Source of the DNA: Immundisolibacterales bacterium | GTDB taxonomy: Bacteria > Pseudomonadota > Gammaproteobacteria > HK1 | DNA: 64,000 nt | Assembly (NCBI GenBank): GCA_026712715.1 | Contig: JAPOPW010000024.1 | Span: 186,001-250,000 of the forward strand | Direction of reading: 5' to 3' | In this document: piece after piece, positions 27,158 to 36,342 of the stretch | How the letters are laid out: every line of letters begins with the position of its first letter | How positions within the stretch are numbered: the first letter of the stretch is position 1 | Made by a program: the position numbers and the translations under genes | Notes under the pieces: generated by a model | Databases searched by the model: none | The model's input: only the letters and a program-made list of their open reading frames with translations | Told to the model about the DNA's origin: nothing

Positions 27158-28474
27158 TTGGAACCGATACGCATCGGGGTGCTCGGGCTCGGCACGGTCG
27201 GGTCCGGCACCGTCAGCGTGCTGCACCGAAACGCGGGCGAGATCGCTCGCCGGGCGGGGCGAGGAATCGACGTGGTCCGGGCCGCGGCGCGCCACCCCGA
27301 CCGGGAGCGGAGCTGCGATCTCACCGGCATCGAGGTCACCGGAGATGCGCGAGCCGTCGTGGACGACCCGGACATCGAGGTCGTCGTCGAGCTCATCGGC
27401 GGCACCGACGCGGCCCGCGAGCTCGTCCTGCGCGCGATCCGGCAGGGCAAGCACGTGGTCACCGCGAACAAGGCGCTCATCGCACTGCACGGCAACGAGG
27501 TCTTCTCCGCGGCGCGGGCGGCCGGCGTGATCATCGCGTTCGAGGCTGCGGTGGCCGGCGCCATTCCGGTGATCAAGAGCGTCCGCGAGGGCCTCGCCGG
27601 CAACCGGATCCGCTCCCTCGCCGGCATTATCAACGGCACCTGCAACTACATCCTGACCGCGATGCAGTCCGTGGGAAAGCCTTTTGACGAGGTGCTCGCG
27701 GAGGCCCAGGCTCTCGGCTATGCCGAGGCCGACCCGACGTTCGACGTCGAGGGCATCGACGCCGCGCACAAGCTCACCATCCTCGCCTCCATCGCGTTCG
27801 GCCATCCCCTCCAGTTCGAGCGGGTTCACGTCGAGGGACTCGGCGTCGTGGAGCCGGCGGACATCTCGTACGCGGACCAGCTCGGCTACCGAATCAAGCA
27901 CCTCGGCGTCGCCCGCCACTCGGAGCGGGGAATCGAGATGCGAGTGCACCCCACGATGGTTCCGAAGCAGCACCTCCTCGCATCCGTCGACGGGGTCATG
28001 AACGCGGTCCTGATCGAGGGCGACGCGGCGGGCCCGATCGTCTGCCACGGAGCCGGGGCGGGTGCCGAGCCGACCGCCTCCTCCGTGGTCGCGGACCTCG
28101 TGGACGTGGTCCGCACCCTCACCACCGATCCGGACCAGCGGGTCCCCCACCTCGCCTTCCAGCCCGATCGCATCGCGAACCTCCCGTTGCTGGCCATGGA
28201 GGAGGTCGAGACCGCGTACTACCTGCGGATGCTGGCCGAGGACCGCCCGGGAGTGCTCGCCGAGCTCGCGAGCATCTTCGGTGAGCTCGATATCAGCATC
28301 GAGGCGGTGGTGCAGCGCGAGCCGCCGCGCGGGGTCCGGCAGGTGCACCTCATCATGCTGACCCACCAGGTCCGCGAGTCGCGCATGGACACCGCGGTCG
28401 CGCGCATCGAGGCGTCGTCCTGCGTCGAGGGTTCGGTCACCCGGATCCGGGTCGAGCACTTCGGCGCGGAGTGA
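27158..28474 (+). CDS. hom: Homoserine dehydrogenase
   Basis: A 438-residue NAD(P)-dependent enzyme converting aspartate semialdehyde to homoserine in Thr/Met/Ile synthesis. The nucleotide-binding GLGTVGSGTV starts at residue 9. The family signature ADPTFDVEGIDAAHKLTIL is near residue 190, and a C-terminal ACT domain (YYLRMLAEDRPGVLAELASIFGELDISIEAVVQRE) allows feedback control by threonine. The start is a TTG at 27158 (TTGGAACCGATACG) with GGGGAAGG upstream. It is a stand-alone Hom, not fused to aspartokinase. Confidence 0.95.
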   Translation: MEPIRIGVLGLGTVGSGTVSVLHRNAGEIARRAGRGIDVVRAAARHPDRERSCDLTGIEVTGDARAVVDDPDIEVVVELIGGTDAARELVLRAIRQGKHVVTANKALIALHGNEVFSAARAAGVIIAFEAAVAGAIPVIKSVREGLAGNRIRSLAGIINGTCNYILTAMQSVGKPFDEVLAEAQALGYAEADPTFDVEGIDAAHKLTILASIAFGHPLQFERVHVEGLGVVEPADISYADQLGYRIKHLGVARHSERGIEMRVHPTMVPKQHLLASVDGVMNAVLIEGDAAGPIVCHGAGAGAEPTASSVVADLVDVVRTLTTDPDQRVPHLAFQPDRIANLPLLAMEEVETAYYLRMLAEDRPGVLAELASIFGELDISIEAVVQREPPRGVRQVHLIMLTHQVRESRMDTAVARIEASSCVEGSVTRIRVEHFGAE

Positions 28475-28608
28475 ACCTTGCCGAGGACTTTTCCTGGCTC
28501 CGCACCAAGGTCGAGGGCTTTGGTCCGGGGTGAGACCGGCCGGGGTTTCGCTCTCGCTCCGCCCTCACGGCGAGTACGTGGTGCCGAGATGAACAGGGCG
28601 GGGCCACG

Positions 28609-29745
28609 ATGATCGCGCCGGGACGCGAAGTGACCGTGCACGTCCCGGGTCTCCTCGGACCGTGGCCGCGGGCGCTCGTGGCCGAAGTCGCTCGGGGGCT
28701 CGCGCTCCCGGGCCTCGTCGGTCTCCTTGCCCGGGCGCGGCGATCCGGCCGCGTCCCCCGCCGCGGGGGCGCCGCCCCCGAATCGTTCGAACGTCTCGCG
28801 TTCAACGCGTTCGGCTATCCGCCGGGGGAGGCGGACGTTCCCGCCGCGGAGCTCATGCAGGAACGCGACGCGGTGCGCTTGCGCCCCGCCCGAACGGCGC
28901 GTGCGCGTGCGGACGCAAACGAGACGACACCAATATCCCTTCGAGCCGATCCGGTCCACGTCCGTCCGGATCTCGACACCGCCCGCCTCTTCGATGCTTC
29001 GTTCCTCGACCTTTTCGGCGAAGAGGCGGCCGCGATGGCCGGCGCACTCGACCGCCACTTCGCGGCCGAGGGGCTCCGGTTCGAGGCGCCGCTTCCCACT
29101 CGCTGGTACGTGCACGTTCCGGAGCGGGCGGATGCGGTGTTCCATCCGCCTGGATCGGCGGTGGGGCGGGGCGTCGGCGGCCTGCTTCCCGGGGGGACCG
29201 ACGGCTCGCTCTGGCGGCGGCGAATGAACGAGGCGCAGATGGTGCTGCACGCCCATCCGTGCAACGAGGCCCGCGCGTCGCGGGGCGACCTGCCGGTGAA
29301 CAGCGTCTGGTTCTGGGGCGCAGGCACGTTGGCTGACGTCCCCCGGTCCCGCTTCGAGGAGGTCCGTGCCGACGACCCGCTCCTCCGGGCGCTCGCGGAG
29401 CGCGGGGGGGTGCGCGCGCGGGGGCTGGAGGAGAACGCGGGCCTCGGGGCCGAATCGCTCCGCACCGTCCTCGTCGCGCCCGGAATCGGTTTTTATCGGG
29501 CGGTGGTCGGCCGCGACGTCGAGGGGTGGCGCCGGGAGCTTCTCGGCGCGGAGGAGCGCTGGTTCCGGCCCCTGCACGAAGGCATGCGGGACGGCCGGGT
29601 TCGCACGGTGGCCATCGACGCGGGGCTCCGGTCGGGTCTTGCCGTGTTCGAGGCGCGCGCCCGATGGTGGCGCCGCCCGTCCGTTTCCGCCTCCGCCCCG
29701 GAACTGGCGGAGTTTCTTCTTGCCGAAGGTGCTCGGGACGGATGA
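28609..29745 (+). CDS. COG4255-type conserved protein (RpfE-like, putative phosphoglycerate mutase fold)
   Basis: A 378-residue soluble protein. It has the features of the group often annotated as RpfE-like or cofactor-independent phosphoglycerate-mutase-like: LTVHVPGLLGPWPR at the start, ADPVHVRPDLDTARLFDA, RRMNEAQMVLHAHPCNEARASRGDLPVNSVWFWGAG, and a late DGRVRTVAIDAG. The family commonly lies beside recJ or prfB, and prfB follows here after 49 bases. No recJ is present. The catalytic function is not established. The many Arg/Ala residues and Gly-rich central loop are normal for this GC content. Confidence 0.7.
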   Translation: MIAPGREVTVHVPGLLGPWPRALVAEVARGLALPGLVGLLARARRSGRVPRRGGAAPESFERLAFNAFGYPPGEADVPAAELMQERDAVRLRPARTARARADANETTPISLRADPVHVRPDLDTARLFDASFLDLFGEEAAAMAGALDRHFAAEGLRFEAPLPTRWYVHVPERADAVFHPPGSAVGRGVGGLLPGGTDGSLWRRRMNEAQMVLHAHPCNEARASRGDLPVNSVWFWGAGTLADVPRSRFEEVRADDPLLRALAERGGVRARGLEENAGLGAESLRTVLVAPGIGFYRAVVGRDVEGWRRELLGAEERWFRPLHEGMRDGRVRTVAIDAGLRSGLAVFEARARWWRRPSVSASAPELAEFLLAEGARDG

Positions 29746-29794
29746 CGCCGCCGTCGGCGTGCTACCATCCGCGCCCTTCGGGGGTGAGCGAATC

Positions 29795-30899
29795 ATGGTC
29801 GAATTCAATCTGTTGGCGACACGCATCCAGGGCCTTCAGGAGCGCATGACCGCTCTTTGGGGGTATCTTTGACGTCGCCGCCAAGCGCGAGCGCCTCGGC
29901 GAGGTCCGGCGCGAGCTCGAAGATCCGGCGGTGTGGGGAGATCCCGAGCGGGCCCAGATCCTCGGTCGCGAGCGGGTCGGCCTCGAGCGGGTCGTCGAGG
30001 TCGTGGAACGGACGGACGCGGCCCTCGAAGAGGCGGCCGAGCTGCTCGAGCTCGCCGTCGCGGATGCGGACGAGGATACCGCCCGGGCGGTCGAGGAGGA
30101 CGTCGAGCACCTGGATGCCGAGGTAGGCCGAATCGAGTTTCGGCGGATGTTCTCCGGCGCCATGGACAGCCGCAACGCGTTTCTTGAGGTGACCGCGGGA
30201 TCGGGAGGAACGGAGGCGCAGGACTGGGCGGCCATGCTGCTTCGAATGTATCTTCGCTGGGCCGAGCACCGGGGGTTCCAGACCGAGCTGCTCGAGGAGT
30301 CGCCCGGTGAGGTGGCAGGGGTGAAGAGCGTGACCGCCCGCGTCGCCGGCGATCACGCCTACGGATGGCTCCGCACCGAGACCGGGGTGCACCGGCTCGT
30401 TCGCAAGTCGCCGTTCGATTCCAGCAACCGCCGCCACACCTCGTTCGCGGCCGTGTTCGTATCCCCGGAGGTCGACGACGACATCGACGTCGACATCAAT
30501 CCGGCCGAGCTTCGCATCGACGTGTACCGGGCGAGCGGGGCCGGTGGTCAGCACGTCAACCGCACCGAGTCCGCGGTACGGATCACCCACCTGCCGACCG
30601 GGGTCGTCGTGCAGTGCCAGAACGACCGTTCCCAGCACAAGAACCGCGCGACCGCCACCAAGCAGCTCAAGGCAAAGCTCTACGAGCTCGAAATCCGGCG
30701 CCGGCGCGAGGAGCAGCAGGTCGTCGAGGACGCGAAGGCGGACATCGGATGGGGCAACCAGATCCGCTCCTACGTCCTCGATCAGTCGCGGATCAAGGAC
30801 CTTCGAACCGGAGTGGAGACGGGCAACACCCAGGGAATGCTGGACGGGAACATCGACCCCTTCATCGAGGCGAGCCTCAAGGCGGGTGTCGGGGCATGA
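29795..30899 (+). CDS. prfB: Peptide chain release factor 2 (RF2), made by programmed frameshift
   Basis: The open frame starts at ATG 29795 ([25 protein letters not shown]) and stops at the UGA at 29870-29872. The rest of RF2 continues in the +1 frame from GAC ([22 protein letters not shown]) to 30899, giving a 367-residue product. The GGQ motif for peptidyl-tRNA hydrolysis is present as [20 protein letters not shown]. The UGA is read by RF2 itself, so low RF2 favours the frameshift and the protein controls its own level. prfB is followed by lysS, the classic enterobacterial-type order. Confidence 0.97.
29858..29873 (+). promoter_or_regulatory. prfB +1 programmed frameshift site
   Basis: The bases read UGG GGG UAU CUU UGA C, nearly identical to the E. 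coli site (AGG GGG UAU CUU UGA C). The GGGGG run acts as an internal Shine-Dalgarno, CUU is the slippery codon, and UGA C is the poor-context stop. Only the first base of the SD-like run differs. Confidence 0.95.
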
Positions 30900-30955
30900 G
30901 CCGCGGGGCGGCACACGGCAGCGCGGCCGGGCGGTGCCGCGCCGGCAGGGAGCCG

Positions 30956-30992
30956 CTGATTCACTCCGGAGTCGAATCCGGGATTGAATCAG
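30956..30992. repeat. Hairpin between prfB and lysS
   Basis: CTGATTCA (30956-30963) pairs with TGAATCAG (30985-30992), and the inner TCCGGA/TCCGGG bases extend the stem with one bulge. No T run follows, so it is not a standard terminator. It could be an RNA-processing or attenuation element before lysS, but this is inference. Confidence 0.5.
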
Positions 30993-31035
30993 GCAGGGCA
31001 ACCGCTCGGCCGGGCGCCGACGGCGGTGTCCTGTC

Positions 31036-32603
<1,568 letters not shown>

Positions 32604-32607
<4 letters not shown>

Positions 32608-32936
32608 AGCGGGTCTTCTGCTCCCACGATCCGATGCTCGCCGGGTACCTCCGGTCCGTGCTCGAGGAGCACGGGATCGCGTGCCTCGTCAAGAACGAGT
32701 TCCTCATCGGCGGGGGCGGGGAGCTCCCGCCGACCGAGTGCTGGCCGGAGGTCTGGGTGGTCGACGACGGGCAGGAGGCGCGTGCCCGGGCGATCGTCGA
32801 GGAGGTGCGGCAGTCCGGGTCGTCGGATGAAGGATGGCGCTGCCCCGTCTGCGCAGAGTGGATCGAGCCCGGGTTCGGCGCCTGCTGGCGGTGCGCCGGC
32901 GATGCTCCGGACGCGCCCGGCGCCGACCCCGCCTGA
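32604..32936 (+). CDS. DUF2007-containing small protein with a zinc-ribbon-like tail
   Basis: A 110-residue protein beginning at a GTG that overlaps the lysS stop by 4 bases, so it is translationally coupled. The N-terminal part ([32 protein letters not shown] to [21 protein letters not shown]) is a DUF2007 putative signal-transducing domain. The C-terminal part has [20 protein letters not shown], two CxxC pairs resembling a zinc ribbon. Its exact role is unknown. Coupling to lysS suggests expression with translation genes. Confidence 0.85.
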
Positions 32937-33246
32937 ACCGAGGATCCGGCCCGCCGGTCCGAGGACGGACCCCTTCCTCCGCGGCTCGATCCGAGCTGAT
33001 TCGGAACCCGCCTGCTCCTGCCCGGCGGCGTCGGCGGGTTCCCGGGGCGGGCCGTTGATGGTCGTGGTTCGGCCGGTGCCGGCGAGCCTGCCGCACCCGG
33101 CCCTCGGCACCATGGTGTCCTCCTGGCGTCGACGCTGCGAGGCGGATTGATTGATCGGCAGGTCGCTGGTCAAATTGCGCCCACGAGACATCGCAGCCGG
33201 GCCGCTCCGGACACCGGACGACCGGGAAACTTCGAGGGGAGGACGA
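32937..33246. other. 310-base gap before the alcohol dehydrogenase gene
   Basis: No gene was recognised. The frame of the dehydrogenase stays open back to 33151, but the good ribosome binding site and family N-terminus place its start at 33247. No terminator hairpin was seen. Confidence 0.4.
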
Positions 33247-34329
33247 ATGATGCGGGCAGCAGTGTTGCGTGAGGTCGGAAAGCCGCTCGAGATCGAGGAG
33301 ATCTCGATCGCGAAGCCGAGGTCGCGGGAGGTGCTCGTGCGCACCGCGGCGACCGGCGTGTGCCACAGCGACCTGCACTTCGTGAACGGCGCCTACCCGC
33401 ACGAGTTCCCGGTGGTGCTCGGACACGAGTCGGCCGGGGTGGTGGAGCAGGTGGGGGACGCAGTCACCTACGTCAAGCCCGGGGACCACGTGATCACCTG
33501 CCTCTCCGTCTTCTGCGGCGAGTGCGATCACTGCCTCGTCGGGCGCATGTCGCTCTGCCAGGTACTGAAGGCGCCGGAGCACTCCGAGGGTCTTCTCAGC
33601 ACCGCCGACGGGGGGGCCGTGCACCAGTTCGCGAACCTCTCCTCGTTCGCCGAGCAGATGATCGTGCACGAGCACGCCCTGGTGAAGGTACGCGAGGACA
33701 TGCCCTTCGACCGGGCCGCCCTCATCGGCTGCGGGGTGACCACCGGGGTCGGGGCGGTGTTCCACACGGCGGGAGTGGAGCCGGGGGCGACCGTCGCCGT
33801 CGTCGGCTGCGGCGGGGTCGGCCTCGCCGCGGTGAACGGGGCCGCGATTGCGGGCGCCTCCCGGATCATCGCCATCGACCTCGTGGGCTCGAAGCTCAAC
33901 CTCGCGAAGGCGTTCGGGGCGACCGACGTCATCGACGCCTCCGAAGAGGATCCCGTGCGCCGGGTGCGGCAGTTGACCGGCGGGGGCGTGCACTACTCGT
34001 TCGAGGCGATCGGCAACAAGCTCGCGGCCGAGCAGTGTTTCCGGATGCTCCGGGCCGGCGGCACCGCGACCATCATCGGGATGATCCCGGTCGGGACCAG
34101 GATCGAGCTGCACGGCCCGGACTTCCTCCAGGAGAAGAAGATCCAGGGTTCGAACATGGGTTCGAACCGGTTCCGGATCGACATGCCCCGCTTCGTCGAC
34201 TTCTATCTCGCCGGAAAGCTCCACCTCGACCTCATGATCTCGCGCCGCATCCGGCTCGAGGACATCAACGAGGCGCTGGCGGAGCTCGAGCGCGGTGAGC
34301 TTGCCCGGAGCGTCATCACCTTCCACTAG
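33247..34329 (+). CDS. Zinc-dependent alcohol dehydrogenase, MDR family
   Basis: A 360-residue medium-chain dehydrogenase. Start ATG 33247, with GAGGGGAGG 5 bases upstream, begins MMRAAVLREVGKPLEIEEI. Catalytic zinc ligands are Cys in GVCHSDLHF and His in GHESAGVVEQVG. The structural zinc lobe is CLSVFCGECDHCLVGRMSLC, which has the four-cysteine pattern. The nucleotide-binding motif is GCGGVGLAAVNGA. The C-terminus (SNMGSNRFRIDMPRFVDFYLAGKLHLDLMISRRIRLEDINEALAEL) is of the class III/NDMA-dependent group type. The substrate is not determined. Its stop codon overlaps the cut end of an IS6 transposase gene on the other strand. Confidence 0.92.
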   Translation: MMRAAVLREVGKPLEIEEISIAKPRSREVLVRTAATGVCHSDLHFVNGAYPHEFPVVLGHESAGVVEQVGDAVTYVKPGDHVITCLSVFCGECDHCLVGRMSLCQVLKAPEHSEGLLSTADGGAVHQFANLSSFAEQMIVHEHALVKVREDMPFDRAALIGCGVTTGVGAVFHTAGVEPGATVAVVGCGGVGLAAVNGAAIAGASRIIAIDLVGSKLNLAKAFGATDVIDASEEDPVRRVRQLTGGGVHYSFEAIGNKLAAEQCFRMLRAGGTATIIGMIPVGTRIELHGPDFLQEKKIQGSNMGSNRFRIDMPRFVDFYLAGKLHLDLMISRRIRLEDINEALAELERGELARSVITFH

Positions 34330-34781
34330 GCCTTGAGCTCGGCAATGGCCGCGGCATAGGTAGGCGCCTTGTCGGTGTTCACCACCTCGGGCAGCTCCCA
34401 CTCCTTGCACCCTCTCAGCGCCTTGCCGAGGAATCGCTTCGCCGCCCTGGTGTTGCGGGTCGCCGAGAGGTAGAAGTCGATCGTGTTCGCGAACTTGTCG
34501 AGCGCACGGTACAGATACGCCCACTTGCCGCGGACCCTGACGTAGGTCTCGTCAACCCGCCAGCTCCCCGACGCAGGCCCGCGCCACTGACAGCGCAGCC
34601 GTCTCTCCATTTCCGGGGCGTATCGCTGCACCCACCGGAAGATGGTCGAGTGGTCCACCGCGACGCCACGTTCGGTCATCATCGATTCGAAGTCGCGGTA
34701 GCTGATCGGGTACCGGCAGTACCAGCGCACCGCCCACAGCACGACCTCGCCCTCGAAATGGCGGCCCTTGAAATCGTTCAT
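34326..34781 (-). pseudogene. IS6-family transposase, C-terminally truncated
   Basis: From an ATG at 34781 the frame reads MNDFKGRHFEGEVVLWAVRWYCRYPISYRDFESMMTERG, an IS6/IS26-type N-terminus with helix-turn-helix. Two of the three DDE residues are present: Asp in WRVDETYVRVRGKW and Asp in VVNTDKAPTYAAA. The frame ends at 151 residues, while intact transposases have about 230-240, so the last catalytic Glu and about 80 residues are lost. The cut falls exactly at the stop codon of the alcohol dehydrogenase gene. The left inverted repeat survives near 34834-34847. Unable to transpose on its own. Confidence 0.9.
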
Positions 34782-34833
34782 CGCCCGACCCCTCGTGCTC
34801 GCCAACGGGGACAGTTCACCACTTCGTTCAGAA

Positions 34834-34847
34834 TCTGCAACAGCGCG
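34834..34847 (-). repeat. IS6-type left inverted repeat
   Basis: The bases TCTGCAACAGCGCG match 11 of 14 positions of the IS6 terminal repeat (TTTGCAACAGTGCC read in this direction). It lies upstream of the transposase start, in the expected orientation. The right-hand copy is missing, since the element is cut at 34326. Confidence 0.6.
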
Positions 34848-34870
34848 GGTCGGAGTGCCCCTCGTGGACG

Positions 34871-34904
34871 AAAAAGGGCACGGCGCGTCCCGGCGGGGCC
34901 CTTT
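34871..34904 (-). terminator. Rho-independent-type terminator after the TSUP gene
   Basis: On the minus strand the sequence has AAAGGGC pairing with GCCCTTT around a GC-rich loop, followed by TTTT and one more T before CG. This is a stem with a U run and lies about 35 bases beyond the stop of the TSUP permease frame. It should end transcription of that gene. Confidence 0.55.
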
Positions 34905-34938
34905 CATGAAAGAATTTCGGGCGGCGCATCCGACGGCG

Positions 34939-35714
34939 TCAGGCAGGCCATGCGGCGCGCACGCCAAGCAGGACCGAAAGCGCCATCAACACGAAAATGG
35001 CCACCCTCTTGAAGCACTCAGGGTCGGTTTTGACGAATCCACGATTTCCGACGACGACGCCGGCGATCAGGATCGGGAGGAAGATTGCCGTTCGCCACAG
35101 GACGCTGGCGTCGATCAGGCCCTGGGCCGCGAACATGGCAGCTCCAACACTGTCGGTGCCGATGAAGTAGGCGATGATCGAGGCGCGACCCGCCACCACC
35201 CGATCGGTGACGAGAAGTAGAACAGGATCACCGGTGGGCCGACGATCCCCATGCTGCCGTTGAGGACACCGGCCATGAGCCCGACCCCGACGGTGGCGGG
35301 CCGGCCGGGTTCCTTCGAGAGCGCGAAGCCCCGCAGGATCAGGATCGCGGCAAGCAGGACGACGATGGCCAGCGCAATCCGGATTGGCGCTGCGGGCAGG
35401 CTGGTGAGGGCATGAATGCCGATCGGTGTTGCCACCCAAGTTCCCAGTAGCAGAAGCGCGATGGATCGCCACCGTACATCTCGCCAGACCTGCGGCAGGA
35501 GGGTGATGCTGGTGACGACCTCGAACACGAGGACCATCGGAACGACCTGCAGGGGTGGAAGCACCAGCGAGAGGCTTGTCATCCATAGCATCGACGCCCC
35601 GAATCCGGTGTAGCCCTTGAGATAGGCGCCTGCCAGCACTGCGACTAGGCAGTACAGGAAGGTCGACGCGTTCAGGCCGGCCGCGTTCAGGATGCCGCTT
35701 GCAATCTCGCCCAT
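34939..35714 (-). pseudogene. TSUP (TauE/SafE-type) permease, frameshifted
   Basis: From ATG 35714 the product begins MGEIASGILNAAGLNASTFLYCLVAVLAGAYLKGYTGFGASMLWM, with the GxxTGFGAS motif of TauE/SafE-type permeases, and continues through several membrane segments to ILFYFSSPIG. It then shifts frame, near 35190-35215, into VVAGRASIIAYFIGTDSVGAAMFAAQGLIDASVLW and FKRVAIFVLMALSVLLGVRAAWPA. A single-base change would rejoin the two parts into a full-length permease of about 255 residues. Such proteins export sulfite or organosulfonates. It is an inactive copy unless the frameshift is a sequencing error. The gene is followed by a terminator. Confidence 0.8.
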
Positions 35715-35841
35715 GCTTCCAGCCCCTTTCCGAGCGGCCCGCTGGCCGTGAACAGATATCGAGCTCCGCTCTCGATGCTCAGGCGTATGGGCTGCAATTC
35801 CGACTTCCGGAAGCCGGTACTGAGCGCAGGACTCGTGGCGC

Positions 35842-36309
35842 TCATCGATCGGGATCCCTCGCTGAAGTGGCGCTGACTTCTGGTGGCGCATAGCTGTCGT
35901 ACTGGGGCAAAGCGTCCGGAATTCGATCGATAGGCGATTTCGAAGCGACAAAGATGTGCTTCTCGCTCCCCCTCGGGTGTCCGGGCATGGACTCTCCTTC
36001 GAGGGTAGCCGGCATGTACCACACGACCCCCGGCTTCTCTTGGTGCTCTGCGAACAGGTGGCATCCGCAGATGCGGCAGAAGTGCCATCGGGCCGACGGA
36101 CTGCAGTACGTTGAAAGGTTTTCCGAACCCCCTTCGATCCTGAAGTGGTCCCGATCTACGTATGCATAGGTCGCGAATAGGGACCCATACAGTCGGCGAC
36201 AGCGAGAGCAATGGCAGTGATAGAGTTCCTTCGCCGGTGCGTCCACGCCGTATCTGACCGACGCACACTCACATCGCCCGTGTATTGTTTCGAATGTCGA
36301 TTCCGGCAT
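35842..36309 (-). CDS. GFA (glutathione-dependent formaldehyde-activating) family protein
   Basis: A 155-residue zinc-binding protein of the GFA/CENP-V fold. The cysteine pattern is typical: GRCECASVRYGV at the start, YHCHCSRCRRLYGSLF, and the pair FCRICGCHLF in the middle. These cysteines bind zinc. Proteins in this family have been linked to glutathione-formaldehyde adducts, but most members have no proven role. It lies upstream of the TSUP permease frame on the same strand and 33 bases downstream of the molybdopterin oxidoreductase, so the three could form one operon (oxidoreductase, GFA protein, TSUP). Confidence 0.85.
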   Translation of the reverse strand: MPESTFETIHGRCECASVRYGVDAPAKELYHCHCSRCRRLYGSLFATYAYVDRDHFRIEGGSENLSTYCSPSARWHFCRICGCHLFAEHQEKPGVVWYMPATLEGESMPGHPRGSEKHIFVASKSPIDRIPDALPQYDSYAPPEVSATSARDPDR

Positions 36310-36342
36310 CGGTCCTTCCCATTGTGTCGACCACTCCTCCCG

